In this document: positions 7,086 to 16,109 of the stretch, piece after piece | Position numbering within the stretch: the stretch's first letter is position 1 | Layout: every line of letters starts with the position of its first letter | DNA from: a virus | Length of the DNA: 38,032 bases | Strand: one strand, 5' to 3' | Virus record (IMG/VR): IMGVR_UViG_3300031825_000048 | Coordinates: 1 to 38,032 of that record | Made by a program: the position numbers and the translations under genes | Notes under the pieces: generated by a model | Told to the model about the DNA's origin: nothing | Database searches by the model: none | The model's input: the letters and a program-made list of their open reading frames with translations, nothing else

Positions 7086-7214
7086 ATGCCTCACACTGAT
7101 CATCCGCTGACGTGGCGGTGGTGGCTGCTCGCCGGGCTGCTGCTGTACCTCACGGTCAACGCTCTCGTCTGGCTCATCGAACGCGCCAGCGTGCCGGGGG
7201 TGTGGTGGCGGTGA
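7086..7214 (+). CDS. Single-TM micro-protein, 42 aa
   Basis: ATG 7086 to TGA 7214. A short polar N-terminus, one Trp/Leu-rich helix (about residues 11-31) and a short basic tail. It ends 6 nt from the convergent stop of the tail-region gene at 7221, so it is the last gene of the plus-strand cassette. Size and topology fit a small membrane regulator or toxin-like peptide; nothing more specific can be said. Confidence 0.55.
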   Translation: MPHTDHPLTWRWWLLAGLLLYLTVNALVWLIERASVPGVWWR

Positions 7215-7220
7215 GCGCGC

Positions 7221-7625
7221 TCATCCCCGCCTCACGATCCACCGCAGGATGAACCGCACGGCGCGTAGCAGGAACCGGAACGCCTGTTGACGTTCTGCGA
7301 CAGTCAAGTCGGTCCCACCGTCCAGCTTCGCGAGCAGGGTGTCGAGTTGGCCTAACGCCTGCTCGACTTGCTGTCGGTCTTGGAGGTAGCGGCCGGGTGG
7401 GTTCGGGGTGACCGGAACGCCGTCCTTGGTCAGTACCCCGCCGCGCAGCCCGTAGCGGTCGCGCTCCGTCAGTAGCGAGTCCACGAGCGGGGCGTTGGTC
7501 TCCGTATCGAAGTCGAGGGTCTCGGCGGGCTCGGTGGCCATGACTCGCTGCCAGCGTGCCGCTTCGCCCGGCATCACATCTTCCATGCCGGCGATGGCTC
7601 CGTCCGCGCGCGCAAATAGTCGCAT
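7221..7625 (-). CDS. Tail-region hypothetical protein, 134 aa
   Basis: Starts at ATG 7625 directly after a CCTAACG heptamer; last gene of the leftward structural block. The first half is acidic and Pro-containing (GEAARWQRVMATEPAETLDF); the second half is helical, with a basic amphipathic C-terminal helix (FRFLLRAVRFILRWIVRRG) that could contact membrane or nucleic acid. Its position after the fibre genes suggests a minor tail or fibre-assembly protein. Confidence 0.65.
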   Translation of the reverse strand: MRLFARADGAIAGMEDVMPGEAARWQRVMATEPAETLDFDTETNAPLVDSLLTERDRYGLRGGVLTKDGVPVTPNPPGRYLQDRQQVEQALGQLDTLLAKLDGGTDLTVAERQQAFRFLLRAVRFILRWIVRRG

Positions 7626-7642
7626 CGTTAGGTATCGGCGGA

Positions 7643-8179
7643 TTAAATGGCTATGACGACGAGCGTGCGATAGTAGTAGCTGAACGTCGAGCCGTCGACG
7701 CGATACTTCATCGTGAAGGTGTTGGAGCCGGCCGTGAGGCCGGTGATCTTGAAGGCTTTGCTCGCGGATACCGGGAAGCCGGAGTTTATTCCGACACAAC
7801 TCGCCCCATTCACATCGGTCGCGGCAATCGTTGAGGCACCGGAGACCTCCACGCCAATGAAGCCGGTGTTCCCCGAGCCCGATACCCGGTAGATGTTGGC
7901 GGACGCGATCACGATGACCGAGGTGCCGGTCGTGAGCGTAACCGCCGGACCCGACGTCGTGAGATTGGTGTAGGTCGTGCTCGACGTGCTTTGATCGGTG
8001 TCGACCCTGGCACTGTCGATCGCGGTAACGACCCCGCCGCCGGTCTGGTCCGCCCACTCGGCCCGGTCGTTCGCCGCGTTCCACGTCGGCACTTGCCCGT
8101 CCGTGGGCGTGCCGTGGACGCCTACGTACGGATCACCGGCTGCATTTACGGGGTCGGGGTTGAACTGTTCTTTGGCCAT
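7643..8179 (-). CDS. Putative minor tail/fibre protein, 178 aa
   Basis: Starts at ATG 8179, 2 nt after the fibre stop. The N-terminus (DPYVGVHGTPTDGQVPTWNA) is the type seen in short phage fibre and head-fibre proteins. The rest is a Thr/Ser/Gly-rich beta-sandwich-like domain (TTGTSVIVIASANIYRVSG and on). Such small proteins after a tail hub usually decorate the tail tip or appendages. No enzymatic motif. Confidence 0.7.
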   Translation of the reverse strand: MAKEQFNPDPVNAAGDPYVGVHGTPTDGQVPTWNAANDRAEWADQTGGGVVTAIDSARVDTDQSTSSTTYTNLTTSGPAVTLTTGTSVIVIASANIYRVSGSGNTGFIGVEVSGASTIAATDVNGASCVGINSGFPVSASKAFKITGLTAGSNTFTMKYRVDGSTFSYYYRTLVVIAI

Positions 8180-8181
8180 CG

Positions 8182-11100
8182 TTAGGGCAGGTCCGGGTAC
8201 GTCAGCTTGAACCACGCGTGCATTGCCAACAGTTCGGCGTCGGTGAAGTCGATGCCCGGCGCGACGAACAGCAGGGGGTCGCCGAAGTCCATGCTGTCGG
8301 GGCCTTGCGCGAAACTGAGGTTGGTCCCCGGCCACCCGAAATCGATGTAGGTGCCGGTCGCGGTCGTCGGAATCGTGGCTGCGGCAACGTCGCCCTCGAC
8401 GACGCCGTTGACGACGCACTTGACGCGCGTGCCGGTGTAAATCAGACCGACCTGGTGCCACGCCCCGTTGGCCATCGGGGTCGTGCCCACCGCGGTCCCG
8501 CTACCACCGATGCGCGCCGACGGGACGCGCCCGGCCGTGTTGTCGTAGAAAAACCACGCGACGCGCCCCCCACTCGGGTTCACAATCCCGAACACCGACT
8601 TATCGCCGGGGCCGGAATTGAGGTACATCGGCATGAAGATGGCGAAGCCGTTTTGCAACGCCGCCGCCTCGCCCGCTGAGAAGACGTACCGGCAGTACGT
8701 GTGCTCGAACGACGGGAGCGCCGGACACTGCATGCGGCGCGGCCCAGCCGCCCACGTCGTGTCGTAGGTGTCGGCGCCTGTCGAGTTTCCGAGCACGAGG
8801 TCCCGCGTCGGCCCTTCGGCCACCTTGTTCGCCACCGTCTGCCCCGATCCCTCAGTGAGCGCCCAGTAGGCGAAGGCGGACGGCGTCCACGGGATATCCA
8901 CCGGTGGCGTCCCCGACGCACTCACCACCGCCCCAATCAACGCGAGGGAGCCGAAGGCGGGGTCCGCGGCGGCGTCGCCGCCCACGGAGACGAGGCGGCA
9001 GAGTTGGAGGCCACGGGCGTCCGCCTCGGTGGTCACCAGGGAGCCGATGATGTCCCCGGTACTGGTGAGCGAGAGTTGCGGGCCGGAGGTGCCGTCCAGC
9101 GCGCGCCACGTCGAGTCCGACGTGCGGAAGTACTCGACGCGCAGGTAACTCCCCGAGTTCCCCGCCGTGACCACCCGGCCCGTGAGGTTGTGCTTCTCCC
9201 CGATCTGGACGTAGCGGCGTAGCCTAACGTCCACCTCGGTCACCGCCGCCGGGACATCGGGGATGAGGCACTGACTGCCCCCCTGCGCCCGGATCTCCCA
9301 CCGTGTCGGCGCCTGCGCAATCGCGGTCGGCGGTGGTGGGGCAGGGGAACCGGGGGTGGAGCCCCCGCCCGGTGGGGTGCCCGTGCCCGACCCACCACCG
9401 CCCCCCGACACGCTGACCGTGGTGGTGCCCGCGGAACCGCTGAGCAGGAACTCACTCAACAGCTTGGTCTTCGTCGCCAGCGTCAGCGTGGTGCGCTTGG
9501 GGGTCAGGTAGTCAATCAGCGGCTTCTCCACGATCCGAACGAGGGTGTTCGCGACACCTAACGCGGATTCGTTGATACGGGCGTAGGCCCCGATCAGCAA
9601 TTCGTCATACACACTCTCCCCCGCCCGCTCCAAGTCATCGCACTCCACCTCGTAGGTGGCCACCGGGTCCCGGTTCAACTGGAGCGCCAGCACCCCCGCC
9701 GCCCACAACGCATTCGCCGCCGAGTACTCCACCCACCGCCCGGCCGGCGTCAGCCCGACCTCGAGTTGCACGGCGTCGACGTAGACCTCCATCCCGACGC
9801 CGGTGGCCGAGATGAACACCGCCACGCCACTGCTGTTGTACGCCCCGAGGTCGATCCCCTGTACGGTCAGCGTCTGCCACGACCCGGCCGCCACGGCGGG
9901 GGACGTGGTCACCGTGGGGAAATCGGGGGGCACCACGATCACCGACGCGCCGGGGATCTGCGTCGAGACGTTGCCGGTGTAGAGTTGGAGGGTGAACGTG
10001 GAGGACCCCGAGAACGCCTTGAAGAACACGCGGGCGGTCAGGGTGAAGAACTGCGCCCCGGTGACCGCGCGCGGGTAAATGGGATCGGAGTAGAAGGTGG
10101 TGCGGGGGCCAGAGGACGCGATCTTGACCGACGAACCACCGTAATCGGTGTACAGCGCGTCGGTGTTCTGGGTGAGCTGTGAGGGGTTGAGCACCACGGT
10201 CCACCCGTCCGGCACCCCGGCGGTCCACGTGCGGAACCACGGGCGCCGGACGAGGTTCCGAATGCCGACCAAATCACCCCGCTCGACCGTCCCGACCTTC
10301 GTGCCGTAGGTGGTGATCGCCGAGGGCGAAGCCACAGAGGTGACCAACGTCCCGGCGCTGTCGGCCCGGAGCTCGTACTGACGCCCTGACGTGATGCCCG
10401 TTGATGAAGCAAGGGTCACCGTTGCCGGTGACCCTGCCGCACTATCCGTGATCTGGACCAGCGGGTTGGTCCCATCCGGGACCACATAGCACCCATTCAG
10501 TTGATCATCCTCGAGCACCGGGCTCGGCCCGCCTTCCGGATCGGTGATCTCGTACGTCGTACCACTCGCGAGCGTCAGCGTCCACGCGGCGCGGGCGACG
10601 GTGGAGGAGACGCCATCGGCGTCGGTGGCCCCGAACGGGTACACGACGGTGGCCTGCTGTTGGGCCGAGCGAGTGTAGGAGAGGCGGCGGAGGTTCTTGC
10701 GGGCGCGAAGGTCGGGAATGGCCGCATCGCCATTCACCTCCGTCACCACATCGATGTAGTACCCAGTCGTCCCATTCCTCCGCACCCGGAGTTCCGCGGG
10801 CCGCTTCGTCGTCGGGTCCCGTGCAAGGTCACAGAGTGTGCGGAGCAGGGCGAGCGGGGTCGCGCGCTCGAATACGACGTCGTACTTCGCCGTCGGATCG
10901 ACGGTCCCACGCGCGAAGTAATCGTATTCGGCCGGCAGCTTCGCGATGATGTAATCGTCGATGACTTCCGTCAGGGTCACCTGCGAGAGGCCGATGTCGA
11001 AGTCCACCACACCGCTGCTCTGTGTCTCCGAGATGACGGTGGCATCCGCGAGGTCAAAGAGCGGGGACACGGCGACAACAGTGACCCTCCCACCCTCTGC

Positions 11101-11349
11101 CTGCTCCCGCCCGTCATCCTGGATGCGCCATTCGGTGAAGGTGGCGTCCGAGAACACCAAGCGGAGGACCCTGCGGGTCCTCAGCACCGCCACCGCCTGG
11201 TCCGTCGCGGGCGTGACCACAGTTACCCGATCATTCCCGTCCAGACTCTCGCGCCCCTCGCACTCCAGCACTTCGCGGAACACCGCCAGCCGCACGCCGT
11301 CCGCACACTCGTAATTACTCCACACTTCGGCCCGCGCGAGGAGTGCCAT
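8182..11349 (-). CDS. Tail hub / receptor-binding protein, 1055 aa
   Basis: Starts at ATG 11349, overlapping the distal-tail stop (TAATG). Residues 1-360 resemble siphovirus hub proteins that follow Dit (opening MALLARAEVWSNYECAD; GTVDPTAKYDVVFERATP segment). About residues 364-545 look like a CBM4/9-type jelly-roll: LVRRPWFRTW start, GSSVKIASS, then YVDAVQLEVG. A Gly/Pro-rich flexible linker covers about 635-675. The C-terminal ~180 residues are LamG/concanavalin-like (NGFAIFMPMYLNS, GAWHQVGLIYTGTRVKCVVN). This is the best candidate for host recognition, probably glycans. Enzymatic residues for cutting sugar are not evident. Confidence 0.85.
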   Translation of the reverse strand: MALLARAEVWSNYECADGVRLAVFREVLECEGRESLDGNDRVTVVTPATDQAVAVLRTRRVLRLVFSDATFTEWRIQDDGREQAEGGRVTVVAVSPLFDLADATVISETQSSGVVDFDIGLSQVTLTEVIDDYIIAKLPAEYDYFARGTVDPTAKYDVVFERATPLALLRTLCDLARDPTTKRPAELRVRRNGTTGYYIDVVTEVNGDAAIPDLRARKNLRRLSYTRSAQQQATVVYPFGATDADGVSSTVARAAWTLTLASGTTYEITDPEGGPSPVLEDDQLNGCYVVPDGTNPLVQITDSAAGSPATVTLASSTGITSGRQYELRADSAGTLVTSVASPSAITTYGTKVGTVERGDLVGIRNLVRRPWFRTWTAGVPDGWTVVLNPSQLTQNTDALYTDYGGSSVKIASSGPRTTFYSDPIYPRAVTGAQFFTLTARVFFKAFSGSSTFTLQLYTGNVSTQIPGASVIVVPPDFPTVTTSPAVAAGSWQTLTVQGIDLGAYNSSGVAVFISATGVGMEVYVDAVQLEVGLTPAGRWVEYSAANALWAAGVLALQLNRDPVATYEVECDDLERAGESVYDELLIGAYARINESALGVANTLVRIVEKPLIDYLTPKRTTLTLATKTKLLSEFLLSGSAGTTTVSVSGGGGGSGTGTPPGGGSTPGSPAPPPPTAIAQAPTRWEIRAQGGSQCLIPDVPAAVTEVDVRLRRYVQIGEKHNLTGRVVTAGNSGSYLRVEYFRTSDSTWRALDGTSGPQLSLTSTGDIIGSLVTTEADARGLQLCRLVSVGGDAAADPAFGSLALIGAVVSASGTPPVDIPWTPSAFAYWALTEGSGQTVANKVAEGPTRDLVLGNSTGADTYDTTWAAGPRRMQCPALPSFEHTYCRYVFSAGEAAALQNGFAIFMPMYLNSGPGDKSVFGIVNPSGGRVAWFFYDNTAGRVPSARIGGSGTAVGTTPMANGAWHQVGLIYTGTRVKCVVNGVVEGDVAAATIPTTATGTYIDFGWPGTNLSFAQGPDSMDFGDPLLFVAPGIDFTDAELLAMHAWFKLTYPDLP

Positions 11350-12179
11350 TACCAGTAATTCGCGCGGTACGTGGCGGTGGCGGACGACACGGTACCCGCC
11401 GTGACAGTATACGCCAACGTGCCCCAATCGGGCGTTAGCGTGTCCGCGTCCGCCGGGTCGAGCGCGATGAAGTCGCCGGCAGTCAACAAGGCGATGCCGT
11501 CCGCATCGCTGCCCGTGTTGTGCACAATGGTACGCCGGGCGCAGTCGATCTCGACGTAGTGGGCGGCGTTGGCGAGCGTGACGGTGAGGGTGAACGAGCC
11601 AACCGTGGAACCCGCACTGTTCTTGTACGTGACGGTCGGGTTGGTGTAGGCCCCAGTCAGCCGGATCACGGGTCGGGACGGGGCCTCCCCGATCGGCATG
11701 TCCGTCGCCGACCCCGTGAACGTCACCGCGGAGAGCGACGTCGATTGCCAGTAGGGCTTGAGCGCCTGGAACGTCAGCGTGACGCGCGCGGCGGGATGGA
11801 CGCCATTCGGCGAGAAGTGGACGACCGGCGCCCCGACCTGATCCACCTCCACGAACGTGTTGGCGTCGAGCGCCAGCAGCTTGAGCGCCACGGCCCGCAC
11901 CGCCCATCCCTTGAGTTGCCGGAGGCTCGTCAGCATCGCGGCCTTCGTCGCGCCCGTGACGGTGCCGACGATCTGGATCTCGCCCGGCTTCACCGTGGGC
12001 GACGTGGACAGTTTCACGGTTTCCACGTTCCCCGGCACGTTCGCGGTGGCGAAGGTGCGCGCCGGCCCCGAGAGTGCGTCGGTCCACGATTCCACGGTGA
12101 ACGAGAAATCGGCGACGTCCTTGTACGTGCCCGTAACACTCGTCACGGCCACGCTCACGATCCCGCTCCGGGCTCTCAT
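11349..12179 (-). CDS. Distal tail protein (Dit-like)
   Basis: 276 residues, ATGA-coupled to the tape measure before it and TAATG-coupled to the hub after it. All-beta composition with a first half rich in Thr/Val strands and a second galectin-like half (PSRPVIRLTGAYTNPTVTYK). The 'RPVIRLTG ... NPTVT' pattern and its position between tape measure and hub are those of siphovirus Dit proteins, which form the hexameric ring at the tail tip. Confidence 0.8.
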   Translation of the reverse strand: MRARSGIVSVAVTSVTGTYKDVADFSFTVESWTDALSGPARTFATANVPGNVETVKLSTSPTVKPGEIQIVGTVTGATKAAMLTSLRQLKGWAVRAVALKLLALDANTFVEVDQVGAPVVHFSPNGVHPAARVTLTFQALKPYWQSTSLSAVTFTGSATDMPIGEAPSRPVIRLTGAYTNPTVTYKNSAGSTVGSFTLTVTLANAAHYVEIDCARRTIVHNTGSDADGIALLTAGDFIALDPADADTLTPDWGTLAYTVTAGTVSSATATYRANYW

Positions 12180-15100
12180 GACACCGCCACCAGCCCGCGG
12201 GTGCGCGAGGCGGAGACCGCTTCCTCAGTGAGGATCCGCGAAATCCGGAGCGCCAAGCGCCGCGCCGCCGCGTCCCCGATCTCCTGGCCGGTCGTCGCGG
12301 GGTCCGTGGTGACCCCGGTGACCGTGACGGGTACCGCCCCGGCGGCAATCACCACGCTGACGCCACCACCACCCACCACCGCCCCGGCGCCTAACGCGTT
12401 GGAGAACGAGGGCGCCTGGATCGGCGCCACCGGCGCCCCCCCGAGCGCGCGGATCGCCTCCACCTCTTGCCGCCCGAGGATGATGAGGGTGGCGAGGTAG
12501 TCGGCCATGCGGTTCCCCGTGACTTCCGTCAGGGCTTGGGCCGCGTTGGCGATCGCCGACCGCTCCCCGCCACCGCCACCGCCGGCGCCGCCCACGGCGT
12601 CGGCCACGTCGTCCCCGAGCCCGCGCACGCTCTGGATGAGGGCCGCGATGAGGCGCTTGGTCGCCTCATCCTGGGACTCCGTAAACGCCTTCTGGAGATC
12701 GGCGATGGTGCGCGCGCGCCCCTCCTCGCTGGCGAGGTCGGCGCCCCCGAGGCCGAACGCCGTGAGCTTCTTCCCGAGCGTCTCCGCCGCCGACTCCCCG
12801 AACACCTGGCCCTCGAGGTCGATCTCGTCGAAGGCGGCGTTGAGCTGGTCGACCATCGACACCAGGCCATCCGTGAACCCCGTGAGCGACCCGGCGGCGT
12901 CGGTGGCCGCACCGGAGAGCGCGAGGAGCACGTCGACCAGCTTCTGCTCCTCGTCCGTGATCCCGCCCTCGCGGAGGGTCTCGAACAGGGCGTTGAGCCG
13001 CTCGCGGAACGCGTTGATCCCTTCGGCGGTCCCGAGGTCCAGCCCGTCGGCGATCCCGGCGAGTTCCGAGAACTGCGCGGCGAACGCTTCGGTGAGCCGC
13101 TGGAGCCGCTCGAGCGGTAGCGCGTCCCCGAGCTCGAACGAGGCCTCGAGTTCGGCGATCGCCTTCCGCTTGGCCTCGTCCAGATTCGCCGCCTCTTGCT
13201 CGAGCGCGGTGGCCAGTTCGTCCTCGATGCCGCCCAACTCGCCGAACAGGCGGGAGAGGATGTCCCGTAGCTCGGGGAACGAGAGCCCGTTGAGGAGCGC
13301 GGGGTCGAGCGTGCCTTCGCGCAGTTGCGTGAAGATCGCGCGCACCATCTCGCGCGCCGCCTCCCGGCCTTCCTCGGTCCCGAGGTCCAGCCCGGAGAGC
13401 GCCTTGAAGATCGCGGGGGCGCCCACCTTCTCGTCCGTGAGAAGCTTGGTCAGGGCCTCCGCCCGCTTCTCCGCCGTGTCGAAGTCCTTCGGGAATAACT
13501 GGAACTGGAGTTCGAGCGCCTTGAGCTGGCCGGCGAACGTACCGGCGAACCCCTTGAAGTCCAATTCCACGAGCGCCTGCTTGAGGAGCTTGATCTGGTC
13601 GATGCCTAACGGGCCGGACAGGTCGACGCCCGTCAGCTCCTCGAGGTCCTTGAGGGTGATGCCGGCTTGTTTCAGGGCGGCCCGGAGGAGCGCCGCGGCC
13701 CCCGTGTCCCCGGCCAGCCCGCGCCCCTCGAGCCCGCTGAGGTCGACCCCGGCCACCGCCCGCCGCGCCCGTGTGATCACGTCGCCCGAGAGGGAACTGT
13801 CCGCGAGGTCCCCCACCGCGTTGCGCAGGCGGTCCAGTGCCTCCACCAGTCGCTCTGTCTGCTCCGCCCGCGCGCGGTCCTGTGGCGACTCGCCGACCAC
13901 CGCATCGATCGCCCCGATCCCGCCGATGATCTGACCGATCCCGGGGAGCGCGGAGAGAATGCCGGACGCACTCGAGAACAATGTCCCGAAGCCGCCGGCA
14001 TCCTTCGCCAACTTGAACAGGTCACCGAGTCCGCCGGCCGCGTTCGCGATCCCGCCGATCATCTGCGTAATCGCGTCGTTCGCGCCGAAGAGCGCGGTGG
14101 CCAGCCCGAGCGCCACGTTCGCCGCCGCGCCGATCTTCGTGGCCGCGTTCGCCGCGTCGTCGGCCAGCACCTTCGTGGCCGCCGCCGCCTTCTCCTGCAA
14201 CTCCACGATCCGCGCGTCGATCTTCGCGATGTCCTCGCGGATCTTGAGACGCGTGGCGTCGTGCTCGGCCCCCTTGTCGGCGAGGTCCGCCAGCTCCTGC
14301 TCGAGCTGCTTCCGGCGCTCCAGCAGCGAGGCCGTCTCCTTAAGCGGGACGATGCCTCCCGCGCGGCCTTCGGCGAGGGCCGCGTCCAACCCCTCGCTCG
14401 CCGCCGTGGCCGCAATCAATTCCTGGTGGAGCGCGGTGATCTGGTCGATCTGCGCCTGCGTGGCGCCCTTGGCCCGCATCGTCCGCTGCAACTCGGCGAG
14501 CGCGAGCCGCAGGTCGTCGACCGCCGTGGTGGTGAACGTGGCGAGCAGCCGCTGCATCTCGTCCCCGAGTTGCGCGGCGTCGAACCCGCTGGCCGCCTGC
14601 CGGAGCTCGACCAGCCGCGCCGACATCGCCGACAGGTCGTCCGCGAACTCGGGGAACTTCGTGCGGGCCGCGACCACTTCGGCCACGAGGTCCGCGAAGG
14701 TGGACTCGGAGAGCTTGTTTTCGCCGGAGAGGATCTGTTGGGCGCTCCCCAGTTTGGCGATCTTCTCCGCGAGCTGGTCCACCTCCGCGCGCGCCTTCTT
14801 GGCGGCTTCCTCTTGGGCCTTGAGTTCGTCGGCCGTGGGCCCGCCGCCCCCGCCCCTGCCGCCGACGAGCGGCCCGCTCGCGGCCCGCGCTTGCTTCGTC
14901 AGTTCGTTGAGCCGCGCGAGGGTCGCTTCCACGTCCTCGGCCTTCAGCACACCGACCTTCACGAGATGCTCGATCCCGGCGGCCACGGCCTCGGCGCCTT
15001 CGGTGGTGGTGGCCACGACATCCAGCGACCCTGTGGCGAGGGTCTCGGAGAGCCGTTTGGCGGCGCGCACGAAACTCCCCGCCTGGAGCTCCAGCACTTC

Positions 15101-16108
15101 CGTGTTGTGCCGCGAGGCTTCCGCGAACTTGGCCCCCAAGTCGGTGAGTCCGAGGTCCGAGATCCGCTCGGCCCGGGCACCGGTGAGGAACTCGATCATG
15201 TTCACAAAGTCGCGCAGTTGCCGCGTCACCGGGGGCAGGATCACCCGCCCGAGGTCGAGCAGGATGTTCTGAAAGTCGGTCAGCGCGCGCTTGTTCAGTT
15301 GCTCCGCCGAGTTGTTGAAGTCGTCGGCCGCCTTTCGCATTTCGGCGAACCCGTCGGCCGCCGCCGGCGTGGAGTCCGCGAGCTTCTGGATCGCGGCGCG
15401 CCCCGTGGCCCCCGACTCCGCGAGCTTGTTCAGTTCGGACGCCGCCTGCTTGGCACTCAGTCCCTTCTCGCCTAACGCGACCAGCGCGCGGGCCGCCGTG
15501 TCGAGGTCGAGCTTGAGGCGGTTGATGGCCGGGGCCGCGGCCTGGAGTTGGGCGAACAGGTCGGAGAGGGAAGTGCGCCCCTTCGCGGCCGCGAACAGGG
15601 TGCCGAGGGCGCGGGCCGCGTCCTCCGACGCCCCGCCGAACAGGTCGAGGGTCTGGTCCAGCCCCTCCACCACGCCCCCGAACTCCTCCCCCGTCGCGTC
15701 CACGGCGGTCTGCACGGCCTTGAGCCGCTGGACCGCTTGCTCGGGACCTTCGACACCAGCGCGGGCAATCTCCTGCAGGTTCCTGGCTAGTTCGGCCTGC
15801 GACTTTCCGGTGTCGCGGGAGACGGAGGCGATCCCGTCGCGCAGCTTGTCGAGCCCGGCGATGCCGTTCGGGACCGCGTTGGCGACGCGGCGTAACTGCG
15901 TCTCCACCTCCGCCGCCATCCGCGCGGCCTGGATCGCCACCCCGGCGACCGCGACGCCTAACGCGGTGATCGCGGCAACGGGGTTCGCCTTGACGAACTC
16001 CGAGAGCTTCCCGAATTGTTTCTCGGCGCCTTGGAGGTCCCCCTGCAATCCCGAGGTGCGCGCGCGCACCTCGTAGAAAAGTTCCGCGAGGAGGCGTTTG
16101 GGCGCCAC
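12176..16108 (-). CDS. Tape measure protein, 1310 aa
   Basis: GTG start at 16108, one base after the TAA of the chaperone gene. The N-terminal ~300 residues match the phage tail tape measure domain (FVKANPVAAITALGVAVAGV; AELARNLQEIARAGV; LAESG). A long Ala/Glu/Lys-rich helical middle and a hydrophobic Gly/Ala stretch (about 710-770) follow. A repeated unit containing DL(G/A)(T/S)xEG and an LREG-type helix occurs near residues 905, 1020 and 1120. By the usual 1.5 angstrom per residue rule the tail would be near 200 nm. It sets tail length and enters the cell on ejection. Confidence 0.95.
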   Translation of the reverse strand: MAPKRLLAELFYEVRARTSGLQGDLQGAEKQFGKLSEFVKANPVAAITALGVAVAGVAIQAARMAAEVETQLRRVANAVPNGIAGLDKLRDGIASVSRDTGKSQAELARNLQEIARAGVEGPEQAVQRLKAVQTAVDATGEEFGGVVEGLDQTLDLFGGASEDAARALGTLFAAAKGRTSLSDLFAQLQAAAPAINRLKLDLDTAARALVALGEKGLSAKQAASELNKLAESGATGRAAIQKLADSTPAAADGFAEMRKAADDFNNSAEQLNKRALTDFQNILLDLGRVILPPVTRQLRDFVNMIEFLTGARAERISDLGLTDLGAKFAEASRHNTEVLELQAGSFVRAAKRLSETLATGSLDVVATTTEGAEAVAAGIEHLVKVGVLKAEDVEATLARLNELTKQARAASGPLVGGRGGGGGPTADELKAQEEAAKKARAEVDQLAEKIAKLGSAQQILSGENKLSESTFADLVAEVVAARTKFPEFADDLSAMSARLVELRQAASGFDAAQLGDEMQRLLATFTTTAVDDLRLALAELQRTMRAKGATQAQIDQITALHQELIAATAASEGLDAALAEGRAGGIVPLKETASLLERRKQLEQELADLADKGAEHDATRLKIREDIAKIDARIVELQEKAAAATKVLADDAANAATKIGAAANVALGLATALFGANDAITQMIGGIANAAGGLGDLFKLAKDAGGFGTLFSSASGILSALPGIGQIIGGIGAIDAVVGESPQDRARAEQTERLVEALDRLRNAVGDLADSSLSGDVITRARRAVAGVDLSGLEGRGLAGDTGAAALLRAALKQAGITLKDLEELTGVDLSGPLGIDQIKLLKQALVELDFKGFAGTFAGQLKALELQFQLFPKDFDTAEKRAEALTKLLTDEKVGAPAIFKALSGLDLGTEEGREAAREMVRAIFTQLREGTLDPALLNGLSFPELRDILSRLFGELGGIEDELATALEQEAANLDEAKRKAIAELEASFELGDALPLERLQRLTEAFAAQFSELAGIADGLDLGTAEGINAFRERLNALFETLREGGITDEEQKLVDVLLALSGAATDAAGSLTGFTDGLVSMVDQLNAAFDEIDLEGQVFGESAAETLGKKLTAFGLGGADLASEEGRARTIADLQKAFTESQDEATKRLIAALIQSVRGLGDDVADAVGGAGGGGGGERSAIANAAQALTEVTGNRMADYLATLIILGRQEVEAIRALGGAPVAPIQAPSFSNALGAGAVVGGGGVSVVIAAGAVPVTVTGVTTDPATTGQEIGDAAARRLALRISRILTEEAVSASRTRGLVAVS

Positions 16109-16109
16109 G

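Noticed and set aside
13667-15475. 602-codon open frame on the plus strand inside the tape measure gene
   Set aside because: It is antisense to a clear tape measure protein; long shadow frames are expected in GC-rich, Ala/Glu-rich genes.
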